From positions 5,642,001 through 5,706,000 of the forward strand of contig JAHCVI010000001.1 in assembly GCA_019096155.1 (NCBI GenBank): 64,000 nucleotides of DNA. The letters run 5' to 3'. The notes below the pieces were generated by a model that was not told the DNA's origin, did not search any database, and worked only from the letters and a program-made list of their open reading frames with translations. How positions within the stretch are numbered: the stretch's first letter is position 1; each line of letters begins with the position of its first letter. Made by a program: the position numbers and the translations under genes. Shown in pieces: positions 9,734 to 21,800 of this stretch. The DNA is from Staphylotrichum longicolle (lineage: Eukaryota > Ascomycota > Sordariomycetes > Sordariales > Chaetomiaceae).

Positions 9734-11472
9734 ATGTCGCTCCCAGCACGGCGAGTCCTGTGCAGCGCCGTACAACGGGCTTCGGCCGCCCGGATTCTCG
9801 GCATCCTCCCCGCCGCGGGCCCCACACCTCCGAGCCGGCTCCGAGTCCGGGATGCCGTCCCGGCGGCCACCGCGGGGTTGCACACCGCACCCGTGGCCCG
9901 CAAACAAGAGGCCAGCAAGGGGGGCACTGCACAGGCCGCTACGGCGAAGAAGCCAACAGACGAGGAGATCGCCTCTGTAGCGGGTTCCTACGCCCGCACC
10001 GACGACTCCATCACGGTCGAGTACCCTCCCGATGAGCAGCTTCCGACGTCGAAGCCGGTGGCCGGCGCAGGCCGGGCAGGAGCCAATGTCTTTCCCACAC
10101 TGGCGACCTTTTCATTGCAGGGGAAGGTTGGCGTGGTCACGGGAGGAGCGAGGGGGCTGGGGTTGGTGATGGGGCGTAAGTCAACTTAGGACAAAGCAAG
10201 GATGGAATAGGGGACTGATCGTGTGTTGCTCAGAGGGTATGGTGATCAGCGGCGCAGATCTGGCCATTGTCGACCTCAACAGTACGTTTTCCCCGCTCTC
10301 AATTCCCTTGAGGTGTCGAGGTGAAGCGAAAAAGGAATATGACTTGACACCATCATTCAGAGGAGGAAGCCGCCCGCCAAGCGCAAAACATCGTCGAAAC
10401 CTTCCGCAGAGAGCATCCCGAAGCCAAGAGGCTCCCCAAGGTCACGGCCCACTACGCCGATGTCTCAGACGCCGCCAGCGTCGAGGCCTGCATCGCCGAG
10501 ATCGTGGCCGAGCACGGCAAGATCGACAACCTCGTGACCTCGGCCGGCTTCACCGAGAACTTTGAGGCCGTCGCCTACCCGATCGACCGCATGCGCAAGC
10601 TGTGGGGGGTCAACGTCGACGGCACCTATCTGTTTGCCACGGGCGTGGCCAGGCACTTGGTAAGGACCCTCCTAATGACCCGAAGTATCCTTTCTTCCTT
10701 TCCTGCTGACGCGCCAAACAACACACCAGATGGCGCGCAACGCCAAGGGCAGCATGGTGTTCATCGGCAGCATGAGCGGCGCCATCGTGAACGTTCCCCA
10801 ACCGCAAGCGTAAGGGCGTCCCCCGCTCCCTTTAAGCATCACACTCCATTTCTCTCTCCCTCTCCCATCTTGAGTGAGATTTGCTCTATCAAACCCGCCG
10901 TGCACAACACTGACCTGCGCGCACCGCACCCAAACACAGACCCTACAACGCCGCAAAAGCCGCCGTCCGGCACCTCTGCGCCTCGCTGAGCGTCGAGTGG
11001 GCCAAGGCCGGAATCCGCGTCAACTGCATCTCACCGGGTTACATGCTGACTGCGCTGTAAGACTGATCCCCCACCCCCTTCACCCCCTTCCCTCCTTTTC
11101 CCCCTCCCCCCCCCCCGCAAAATCTCACCGAGCCGGGCGTGTGCCACCTGCCGAGAAAAGAAGGCCAGAGAGACACACAGACAAGCGGGAAAAGGGAGAG
11201 GCGGCCTGACTGGAACAGCGCCCGGGCCTGAGATGGACTGGGCTGGGCTGAGCTGAGGCTGACTTCCCCGCGTCCGAAACCCCCAATGTAGAACCCAAAA
11301 GATCCTCGACGACAAGCCCGACCTCAAGCGGCAGTGGACGTCCCTGATCCCGCAGGGCCGCATGGGTTCGCCCGAGGACCTCATGGGCCCCGTCACGTTC
11401 CTGCTCTCGGACGCGTCGACGTACGTCACGGGCGCGGACCTGAGGGTCGACGGCGGGTATACCGTTACATGA
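9734..11472 (+). CDS. Short-chain dehydrogenase/reductase, D-arabinitol 2-dehydrogenase / sorbose-reductase type, probably mitochondrial
   Basis: NAD(P)-dependent SDR, 388 aa after splicing six exons: 9734-10175, 10234-10281, 10361-10659, 10730-10809, 10940-11056 and 11292-11472. Every junction keeps the frame. The ATG at 9734 opens an Arg/Ala-rich leader (MSLPARRVLCSAVQRASAAR), then a 60-residue linker precedes the catalytic fold. Cofactor motif GGARGLG; DLAIVDLN gives the acidic residue after beta-2; LVTSAG replaces the usual NNAG; Ser in GSMSG; catalytic YNAAK; RVNCISPGYM; C-terminal GADLRVDGGYT. The closest family I know is fungal D-arabinitol 2-dehydrogenase and sorbose reductase, but SDR substrates cannot be fixed from sequence. 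The last intron (235 bp) is unusually long and pyrimidine-rich for this window. Confidence 0.87.
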
Positions 11473-14400
11473 AAACGCAGAGGGATGGATGTACGTGTGT
11501 ATGTACACGGAATGTACGGTTCAATGTGGGGAGGAATAAAAAATGAAAGGAGGAACGAAATCCCAATGGGCTGGCTTGGGTGGCGCACCTTTGACGTGGT
11601 TATGATGGTGGAGGGGAGGTGAAAGTGCAGGGGTTGTTGTTTCTGATACTGCAGTGAATGCGACATTCGCAAATTTCCATTAGAGAAAATGAGCGCAGAG
11701 TTTTGTCCGATGGAATTCGGACGTCCAATTCCCATCATGGTTCTTAAAGGTGTGTCACCGGTATCCTTCTCCATTGTCAGCTCAAACTTCCCTGTTGCTT
11801 TTCCATAACCCACCGATCTGGGGGTTGTATTTTCGACCGGACTTCGATCAGCGGAAGTTGTGTAACCTGTACGGGTAGGCACCAGATCGGGTCTCTTGAT
11901 TGCTTGGAGATTCAGGAGGGTGCCGCTTCCGCCGCGCGGTGAGCCCAGCATGGCCACTCCTCTCAGGCACCACCCTGGATCGGCACAACCTTGTAATCTA
12001 TCGCATCTCACATGTCAGTTTCCGCTTCCCGCTTCCCCATTTCCACAGTGCCGGGTCCAAGGAAGGTTTGCAAAGTGCCGGAGGGGTAGCTCACCCCGTC
12101 CCATGCAAGCCATCATCACTAAGTAACTGTCTGCCGGATGGGCGCAGCAGATCGGATATGGACTTCAGGGATGGGATTCGTTTCCGTGGGCCACGCCGCC
12201 GACCGGATCGGTCCCGTCTGCTTGGTTCCAACTCACTAGCCGCTGCGCTTGTCTCTTTCTCGTGAGACATACATGAGGTATTTCCCACCCCAGCCGGTAC
12301 TAACCTTGGAAGCAGTCCGAGCCGCCGTCGGGCGGTGAAGCCTCAGAGAAGCATGCTTCCCTGTCCACCGCTGTTTTGTTTAGACTGGTTTGCCTTTTCC
12401 GGGAGAGTTGTCCGGAAATAGGCTCTCAGGACGGAGCGCCACGTCTCTTCCAGGTACGGTACCCTGAACACGCTGAGCGGTGACGCAAGGACGCCGCAAG
12501 GTCCGGATGATGGATGATGGGTCACATCCTGAGGGTTCTCGCGGGGCCATTCTTGCGTGCTTGCATGGAAGCCCTTACGGATTAAACTAAAGCCGCGGAG
12601 GGCTTTGATGTGATGATGTCTCGGCGGCTGTCTCTGCTCTGGAAACGGCGCAATATCGAGCCTGAGATACTGACCCAGTGACAGGTCACCACAGAGCCCT
12701 GGCGTGTTCAGAACTGCCTACACAGTTCACTCCGTGTGCCTCAGCCAATAGTGAGTTAGCAACGCTGGCCTAAGTAGCAATGACACACAAAATCGCTGGT
12801 CACAGGATGGAAAACGTCGTCCCCGCTGCCCGACAGATCAGACGACCCTTGGGCAAGGACCCAAGGGCGATTTGATCTGTTCATCGCCTATTCCCAAAAA
12901 GCATCTTCGTCCCGCCTCACCCGCCCAAGGTCCCCGCACGGGTGACGGCGACCGGAATGGGCCGTGCGCGATATCCAGTCACTTTTCAACGAGCGCTCAC
13001 ACCCCGGAGGTGAGAGATTATTGGTGTTTTGCACACCTGTCGGGTTGTGTCTCTTTCCTGTTCTGGATGGTTTGGTTTGCTGCGCAGGCGTTGAGAGGCA
13101 GATGTCTTTTAGCCGAGCCGCTTGCGAGAGCGTGCAATCTGGTCACCGAGGCACTCGTGCGGTGTCTTTTCCAGCCCGAGTGGCTGGCCTGGTCATGGGT
13201 CAGCATCAGTGCGGCAAGGTCGCTGGCCTGCCTCCTTGCCCTCACCGCTGCAAGCCCTGTCGCGCCCCGCTCCGCGCGCCCGGTGTTGCCGGAGAGGACA
13301 AGGTCCGCCACTGGCCGCGAGCCCTCCTGCATTTCCTCGCCAACTTCCTTCTGCACGCACCGCGCACATCTTGGACCAGGGCGTGGGGGTGGGGTTGTCC
13401 AACATCGGCCCTGTCGATGTCCATGGAGGGTAGGCAATCAGCAGCTGGAAAACGTCCATCTGAAATCCTACCGCAGCACTGGAGGGCGTGGCAATCTTGA
13501 GCTCACTGCACCAGTAAACGACGGGAGTTGATTTGAAGCCAGCTGAGCCTGGAACAAGGCTGCTGTGTGCAGATCCCGGGAAGCTGAGCTGCATGCAAGA
13601 GGAGGAGCCGAAGCGGGAAATGGACGGGGCGGGACGTCTGTGGACGCAGCCGGCGGGATAGGGCTTGGCTCCGGTGACACCCTGAATCCACGTGCCGCGA
13701 TCCTCCGTCAGGTGATCGTCGCCATCGTATCGCGGTGCGGAGATACAACAGGTCCCGTGGTGGATTTGCGAGGGACGAGGGCCGAGAGTCGGGGGAATGG
13801 AAGGAGGGAAAAGATCACGTTGCTTCCAGCGCCAAGTGAGCCCATGGGAACTCACAGGCAAGTGCAACTGAGTTGAAGTGCGAATGGAAGGGACAACCCG
13901 GGGTGATGGGTGCCCGAGGTGGCAGGCGCCCACTCGCTTTACAGTACACACCGGAGTGGGGCGTTCTTAGCATAGACCTGACCTGGAGCGAGGAAGGCTT
14001 GCTTCGCGGATTCAAGGACTGAAAGAGACAGAAAAGCAGTTTGTGGAAGCTATGGAAGTTGCTTTACATATCAACCAGCTGTCAAAGACGAATATCAACC
14101 GAACTGCTTGAGAGCAGCCTGGCAGCTCCTTGGCATTCAAGACACCCCACAGACAACACTCCAGGGTTCCCCAACCAACGCTAATTCTGAAGAGCTGAGC
14201 AACTGCCCTGGCCCCTGTGCCCTGTGGCATTTCCCGGTCAGCAGGGGAGGAAGTGAAGGTGTGTTGCCTGTGTAAATTTGCTCCTTCCGAGCTTGCCTTG
14301 GTTCTTCCGTGAGGCGGCAATCACTCTTTCCTGGTCATCCAACTACCTAGGCCGCCAGCCAGTTTTTGTTCTCTCTCTCGTTGCCCTCCCTGTGCTTCGT

Positions 14401-15356
14401 TGTCGTCGTTTTTCTAGGAGGTGGTTTTCTTCCCCGGCCAGGTTTTCTTCTTTATTACCTGAGGTACCTGCCTCAACACCCGACCATAGACCCTCGTGAA
14501 CCTGACCCAGCCTCGCCACCCCCTGGCTACTCCCAAATCCGCCGACTCTGGAGCTGCAGCCATCAGCCTCCTGTCCATCAGCCCGGGACCGGGACAGAGG
14601 TGCTGATCCGGGGTCAAACGGCGAGTTTGTGGAGGCCAATGGTGAGGGACTCTCTCTAGGCAGCCCCTGTCTCAGCCCTGGAATCTGGTCTCTTGCTGCA
14701 CCAAATCCACACCTGGTGTAAGTGCCTGACAGACGCACATTTTCGTCCCTTAACTTGCACGAAGAAGCAAAGTCGCACACACAGCCGGCAAGAGTCATCC
14801 GAATGCACTCGTGTTCGTCCTCTGTCGATCTCTCCTCCCCAGGCAACCACAGCTCCGTTTTCCCTTGCGCTGGACTGAACGTATTGAGTTGCCATCTTCC
14901 CAGCCCTCTTGCCTGACATGGCTCCTCCCCTTGAGTGACGTGGTCGAGCGAGCCCGGTCTTTACCCCTTCCTGCCTGCTGCCCCTTCACCCCACACCCAC
15001 ACCGACACCCTCTCCCTTGGCCGAAGACGCTGGTTCGACAGAGAAATTGCTGTATCCTAACTCTATCTTCCAGTTCAATCTCACCCCTCACGGCCTGCCA
15101 GTGCTCCGGTTCCTGGTGCAATCAGCTTGGACTGTCGCGGAAACCCGATCTCACCACTCTGTCGTTTGCAACCTCACTTTGCTCGCGACTTTCCAGGAGG
15201 CACGGGGGCTTCATGCCTGCCCTGCGGTGCTTGAACCCAACTTGAACTTCATCGCACCCTAGTCTTCCACAAGCCATGGTCCCCAAGTCCTCCTTGGAGT
15301 GCCGACATCCTGCCAGCCTGCGCGGTTTGTCAACCCGGCGCGAGTCTTTTTGAAAG
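11473..15356. other. 3.9-kb intergenic region
   Basis: No recognisable gene on either strand. The right part (about 14.2-15.35 kb) is pyrimidine-rich and may be the promoter and long 5' leader of the AreA-GATA-like gene. An AGGTACCT palindrome sits at 14462-14469. Open frames at 12872-13531 (+) and 13193-13951 (-) overlap each other and show no domain. Confidence 0.5.
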
Positions 15357-17066
15357 ATGGACACGGTCATGCCCGAGGGGTTCTTCGGGAACACCCGAGA
15401 AATCTACGCCGAAATAGCAAGCTACCCCGTAGTTCCTCCCGAGAAGATCAAGCAGTATTGGAATGGTATGTGGCACGGCCGACATCGCGGGGAGTTGGCC
15501 GTTCCCATAAACTAACATCCGGCTTGCTAGTCTACACAACCACCTTTCGGAGGCTTTTTGATCCCAGCGCCTTTCGTCTGGAGAACTTTTGGTGGCATGT
15601 CTGGGGGAGTGAACGGTTGAGGAACCTAAGCGGTGCAGCGCTTGCTCGGCTCTTTGAGGAGTTTTCGAACGGCCCAACCTTCGTACCACTGTCCCCAACG
15701 CGATTCAAGGTACGCTTCCAAGGTGAAATTGAAGGGCAGATAGAAGCTAATGGGCTCCAAGGCGTTTGGCCAGGGTAGACTCGGCAATCATGGCCGTGGC
15801 TCCGAACCGACTCATCCCTTACACCATAGTTCAGGGCAAGGATCTGCTCCTTCGGCGAGCTCCAAAGGACCAACTCCGTCGTCGTCAAGGCCAGCACCGT
15901 CGCACTCCATCTTGAAAAAGACGAGAGGGCCCTCGTCGTCAGGTCCTCGGCCTACCGCACGCTTTGCATCGCCGCCAGCGTCTTATGAAGAAGCTATTGC
16001 GGTCGGTGAAGAGGCAACAACCCACACCGCGGTGGCTGCCTCGGAGATGCCGCCTCCTCCACTCTCGGTGTCAGCAAGGCAACAACGAGCCACTTCTTCG
16101 TCAACTCCAACGAACAGTTATTCAGCACCAATCGCGAATTCCACAGCTTCAGCCTCCAATCCCGCCGTACCCGAGACGGAAATGCGCCCGCCTCCACTAC
16201 CTTCACCGGCCAGGGGGGGAAAGACGACGACCAATGCCGGAAGGAGAATTGTGGTTGCTACTGCAGCATCAAGGAGGAGGCCCGTTATGGTCCGCAGGCT
16301 CAGCTCACAATCGTCGGCAGGATCAGACACAGGCACACGGGTGGCAGGGTTCGTTGCAGCGTCAAGACGTTCTGGATCCAAGAAGACAAACACGACCGCT
16401 GCGCAACTTCTCGGGCAAGGCTCGTCGTCGTCACAAGGGAGTGATGCCGGCATCAGTGCCAAGGCCGCCGGGAAGCGTCCAGCAAAGGCACCGACGGGAA
16501 AGCGGTCTTCTTCCCAGAGTATTCCTGCTCCGGCAGACAACCATGCTGACGGACCTGAGACGACGCAACAAGTGCGGCCGGCCAGCCCGCAGCGAAGATC
16601 GACATGGGATGTGAAGGACACTGTCGCATCACAGGTGGCATCCCAGAATCGGCAAGCTGTCATTCAGCAGTCTCTACCCGCACAGGTTCCCCCACCAGTC
16701 GCAGGGTTTGTGGCAGACCAAATAGTTCGACATAGAGCTCCGCCGATGGTGCGTTCTCGTTCGAACAACAGCGAACACGGTGTAGCGCTGCTTCCCTCGC
16801 AAGCCACTAGCAGTGTTGCAACGTTTATTACGACAGCCCGAGGGCAGTTCGATTCTGAGACAGTCACGACAGAGCCTGTAGTCCCAGAGGCCAGGGACAT
16901 TCCAGATCAGGTACGGTTTGGCTCGCAAGCGTCGTCTTCTGTTCTCGATCTACAATTCAGGCCTACACCTCCAAACCCTGCCCCGCCCATACCCTTTGGG
17001 AGATCAAGAAGTGAACTCGCCCTGCTCTTGAGGCGTGGAAACTCCTCCAGGGGTGAAGCTGATTAG
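15357..17066 (+). CDS. AreA GATA-like domain (DUF1752) protein
   Basis: 526-aa protein from three exons: 15357-15465, 15531-15709 and 15774-17066, with introns of 65 and 64 bp (CTAAC and CTAAT branch sites). Residues about 36-80 hold the DUF1752 signature seen near the N-terminus of AreA/Nre nitrogen regulators: VYTTTFRRLFDPSAFRLENF then WWHVWGSERLRNLS. The remainder is Ser/Pro/Thr-rich and probably disordered, with HSILKKTRGPSSSGPRPT and a short conserved-looking C-terminal segment PIPFGRSRSELALLLRR. No GATA zinc finger is present, so DNA binding is not implied. Stand-alone members of this family are common in filamentous fungi and mostly uncharacterised. A possible 50-bp intron at 16911-16960 was not used because unspliced sequence codes better. 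Confidence 0.82.
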
Positions 17067-17431
17067 GCAGAGCTTCTTGCACACTCCTGGCCATCTCGTC
17101 AGGACATCTGGGATTACAAACACAAGTTCATTATTCTTGGCGCACAGGCATTTGGAGCAAGGGCTGTTGGTGGTGTTGAGTCATGTCTACTTTCTTATGG
17201 CCTGCATAGCTTTGGCGTTGGATGAGCACACAAGTATCGCTGGGATCTTCCTTTGTACATATTTGACATGGTCTGCGCGACAGCTCAGCTTTTACTGGAA
17301 AACAACTACGGTGTACCATGGTTCTCAGTCTGAGCCTCTGGTGGCAAGTGTCTGGCCTGGATCCTGAAACTACCATCGATGACGATACTAACCAACTCAG
17401 GCTTGAACCTAGGCCCCTTGTCCAAGTCTCA

Positions 17432-17596
17432 TTCTCTCCTACCAAAGACGTGCGTCTTCACCGTCGCCACGGCGTCCAGGAAAGGAAGTCCCAAAGAAAC
17501 AATTTCCCTGCTATCGTTGACCATCACATACGCAAGAGAGATTGCGCCATACTGGTCATGCTGGACATTGACGCCACGTGTGCATGGACATCTCGG
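17432..17596 (-). pseudogene. Possible coding remnant or isolated exon
   Basis: On the minus strand 55 codons stay open and read GVNVQHDQYGAISLAYVMV followed by NDSREIVSLGLPFLDAVATV. Composition and third-base use look like protein-coding DNA rather than the surrounding sequence. It is bounded by stops with no start, and I found no convincing neighbouring exon. I do not recognise the family. It may be a decayed gene or one exon of an unannotated gene. Confidence 0.28.
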
Positions 17597-18698
17597 TCAG
17601 CGAGCGCGGTGGAGATAGCTAGCTAGTTATCAAGGAGGCTGTTGGAAAAAGGGTGGTGTGGCCCCCCACGTCCCGCGTTCCTGGTCACGTCCCTGGTCAC
17701 GGCGGGTTTGATGTGACACACCTGCAGCAAGCAGGTCAAGACCCCGAGCGAGCGCAGCGAGGTCAAAGGGGGGTTGGATTGGATGGGGTGGGGGGGAAAG
17801 GTAACCGAGCGCGAGTGTGTGGGTGGTGCACACACACAGTCTTTTGAATGACAACTGTGGGTTTTGCTTGCTTGTGCGCATCTCTCTCATCCAGGCTGGA
17901 TGGAGGACATGGTCTTGCCTACGGAGTAGTGCAGCTGTATAGTTGGTAGACTAACTGGCCTAGGAAGGGCATTCTACTGCGTAACAAATGAAAGGCTTCA
18001 CTCGTCATCGTGAGACAGGAGAGGAGGGCTGGGAAAATGGATCCTGAGAATGGATGAGGGTTTACAAAGTGGTTTCAAACCCTTCTCTTTATGTACCGAC
18101 CATTCTGGAAGAAGTCACTTTGCGTAACATTCGCTCCCGGACAGCGCTTTCGATCCTCTCCTCTTTACCATAACCTGTTCTCAGGACAATTGTAGGCGTG
18201 AGACTTGCATAGTGCACCCCCCCAACCCCCTTGATTTCGATTCTCGTAAGGATCGAAACACGCTCGTAACCTATGTTGTCCCCGTCCCAGTATTCTGTTA
18301 TCAAAAGGACGGTTGAATCTGTTGTTAGGTGGTTGTATTTAATTACATACTCTGATTACTCTCAAGAGCTCCATCGTGCCGCCGGCGCTTCTGGTTATTA
18401 TAATTACTCACTACATCTCTTGCATGTGCGCCTGAGGCCTGGATCAGCATCCTACACTCAGTCCCTTCCCCGGACTGCCCCAACAACAATCGACTCAAAA
18501 CCTTGTATACTGACTGTCGTGCAATCCAATCTCTCCATTTTCCCGCGTTTCGACGAGCCAATCGACACAACAAAGGAAAAATCCAAACTCGCCCTCCAGC
18601 TGTTGGGGTATATACGCGCGCTAAAACGATTGCTTGCCTGCTTTCCTTGCTTGCTTGCTTCCATGCTTCCTTCATGCTTGCTTGCTGACTTTTCATTC

Positions 18699-18732
18699 CG
18701 TGTCTCCCAAACTTCCGTGTCTCCCAAACTTC
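18699..18732. repeat. Direct tandem duplication, 17-bp unit x2
   Basis: The unit CGTGTCTCCCAAACTTC appears twice back to back in non-coding sequence just downstream of the leftward large gene. Confidence 0.85.
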
Positions 18733-18861
18733 CACCTCCAGAGCGTCTCTTCCCAAAGTGTATGTAGCAGTGGTTTGTTGTTGTTCCACCCCCTTCCCCA
18801 TGACAATATTCATTTACCCTCCTCAACCACAGCAGTTCAGTGATGACAATGATGACGGCCC

Positions 18862-21800
18862 CTACGCATCCAGCCCAAACATCTTCCTCAGCGCCCCGAA
18901 CCTCTTCTTCCTCGTCGTCGACGACGCCCCCGCCAGGCTCCCCGCCACCGACCCCTCCACGCTTTGGTGGCCGGGCACCACAGGGGCAGAAGGCACGTCC
19001 ATGCCCATCGACGACACCCTCCGGTGCGGGTGCAGGTGAAAAAATCCGCCGCTGAGCGTCCTGGTGCCCAGGTTCCCTGACGTCGTGCTCGACCGCCTGT
19101 GCTGCTGCTGCGGCCGCGGCGGCGGTGAATGCAACCCGGCGCCGGTCTCCCTGTTCTCTTCCGCCCCATCCTCAACCCTCCCTCCCGCCATCAGCAGCAC
19201 CCCATTCTCCCCACCACTCGCACCAGCAACAGCGGGAGAAGGAGAGACCACGACCGACGACCTCTGACTCCCCCTCTTCTGCAACCGCGGACTCCTCACC
19301 ACAACCGTCGCCACAGGCGTCACCTCACCCATCTCCCCCTCCCCGTTTTCGTCCTCTTCCTCCTCGTCACCGCGGCTGCGAATCTTCTCGAGCTGGCCCA
19401 CGCTGCGCTCCAGCCTGGTATCCCGCCGCGCCGCGCTCTCCGTCACCTCAGGCCGACCAATCTTGTTGTTGGCTGTGGCTGTGGCGCTGCCGCCGCCGCT
19501 GGCCTTCTTGCGGTGGCGGAGCACAGACAGGAAGCTACCGCGTCGCGTGGCACGGCCCCTTTCATTGTCGGCGGTGGGGCCTTGGGAGGTGGCGGCGGGT
19601 TCGGGGAGCTGGCCCTTGCCTGAGCGGGTGCGGCGGAGGGTTGTGTTGAGCGTGGTAGCGGTGGCTGTGGTCGGTTGCTGCTGCTGTTGTTGTTTTTGTG
19701 TGGGAGTGACGTCCGCAGCGCGGTCTGGGAACTCTTCGGACTCTTCCTCGAGTTCCTCCGGCAGTGCGGTGCTCGCGATGGAGCTCTCCTTTCTCAGGTG
19801 GTGGCCAGGCCCGCTCGTGGTGGATGCGGGTTGGGAAGGAAGAGGGATGGGGATCGGCATGACGGCTTCATCGTCGCTCGAGTCTTCGAAGCGGCTGCGG
19901 AAGCCAGACGAGACAGCACCGTCGCCTTCGTCGCTCGAGTCGGCGAACCGGCTCGATGATCGAGAGCCGGCCGTCTTCTTTTTTGAACCGCCCTTCTTCC
20001 CCCCGCCGTACGGGAGGCCGAAGCTCGGCATGCGGATGCCGCCGCCAGAAGGTTTTCTTCCGGTCGACGAGTCGCGCAGGGTCGTGCGCATCTGGGTGTT
20101 GGCTGACATGCTCGTTCGTGGAGATTCGGCGACGTGTCTGGAGGTGGAGCCGCTCGGCGACAACGTCCTCAGCGAGAACCTTTTCGAGTGACTATCGTCC
20201 GCAGTAGATGGAGGAGAGGTTGGTCTCATAGAGTGGCGGAATCCAAAACCTTGGCCCCTGGCAGACCGGGAACGCTTAAAACTGCTCTCGCTGCCTGTGG
20301 AACCCCGTCTCTGCAAGGGCGGTGGGACGAAGCTGGCGTTTACCGAGACAGGCTCCGCTTGTGTCGCTGAGCTGCGTTGGCTTGCTCTCGGAGGTGTAAA
20401 CGCAACCGGAGGGTGTGAAGCGGGGCGCTTGGATGCTGCTCGGTCTCCTGCCGCGGGGTGCTCGGCGCCGTTGGTTCGCATTGACTTCCGCAGGCGTGGT
20501 CCCCCGGCTGGCGCGAGAGCTGCCTGTTGCTGAGGCCCATCGCGCATCGTCTTGCGCATCGGGGGGATCTCTACGTCCTCCCCGGTCCACCGTTCACCAG
20601 GTTTGATCATGTAGCTGCGATCCGGGTTCGCCGCCTGCTCCTTCTCTTGCTGTGCCCTCGTCTGTTCAGCCATGTAAGCAGCCAGAGCCTTTCGTTCCGA
20701 GTTTCTGCGCTCAATCGACTTCTTCTTTTTCGGCTTAGTTTCCGGTTGTACCTCTTCCCTGTCGGCCTCGATGCCCGCCTCCTCAATTGCCTCCCTCTCC
20801 AGTTGTGCTCGCTTCTCCGCTGTGAGACTCCTCCAGTAGGCTTTTGCCTTTTCCCATTCATCGTAGGGACTTTCGACCGCAGGCGTCTCGACGGCCGTTG
20901 TGGCGGAGGATATCTCGGGTTGGAGCCTTGGAACCCCATCGCCAGGCTCGTGGGTCGAGGCTTCTCCCAAGCCTTGTTCAGATTTAGTGGCAACCGGCCG
21001 ATAACTCTGCTGCGATGGACTATCGACTACGGCGGCTAGCGATTGGAAACCATTGCCTTCAACTTCCGAAACCTCCGAGAGGTCTTCGTAGGCGTCGCTG
21101 AAGACATCGCTCCCGGAATCACTCGAAACATCTGCGACAATGGGCTGGATAATCTGAGCAGCTGGCTGCGTGGTCTGATTGTCCCGCGGGGTGACCTCGG
21201 CAGGGTTGGCAGCCGCTGGGAGTGGCGCAGACTTATTGGCCGTCGATGTAGCGGACTGGTCCGACTCTTCTTCTGGGAACCCGCCAGGGACATCCATAAA
21301 GTATTGGCCAACGAGTTTCTTCTCTGCTTCGAGTGGCGTCGGCTGAACAATGGCTATGGCGGGGATCGGCTGCTCCAAGGGCGTGGCATAGTCTTCGGCG
21401 TCTTGGGGAGAAAGACGCCCGCTACTTGAAGCCGCAGTGCCATTGACGGGCGGCGTGGGCAGTCCGGCTCGTGTCACAGCGTTCGTCTCAGGGTGCGGTT
21501 CCGGAATCGCAGCTGGTAACGAAACCTCTGAGTGCCCGAACTCGGAGCTGAGCATAGAGCTGGTGTCAGAACCGTCACTGACGTAGCCTGTGCCTTCCAC
21601 GCTGGTCACCACTGGAGGCAACGGCTCTCTATGCATCGACGGGGCTTGCACATGCGCAGATCTCACCGCATGCTCGTTTGACAGAACCGCGCCAACGGCA
21701 TGATCATTGCTTGACCCCAGTGGTGGACTCGGTAATAAGGGTGAGGTGTACTTGGTCTCCCCTTTGGGCCGAACGAGAGGCCGTTCGGATTGCGCCGGAC

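Larger units (their letters stand above)
17067..18861. other. Intergenic between convergent genes
   Basis: 3' flank of the AreA-GATA-like gene and of the leftward large gene. Contains a possible coding remnant (17432-17596), a CTTG-rich stretch at about 18629-18686 and a 17-bp tandem duplication at about 18699-18732. Nothing else supported. Confidence 0.5.

Noticed and set aside
12872..13951. Overlapping open frames on both strands
   Set aside because: They overlap each other and show no domain or splice-linked continuation.
16911..16960. Possible 50-bp intron in the AreA-GATA-like gene
   Set aside because: Splicing would shift the frame away from the Pro-rich and RSRSELALLLRR end, which looks coding.
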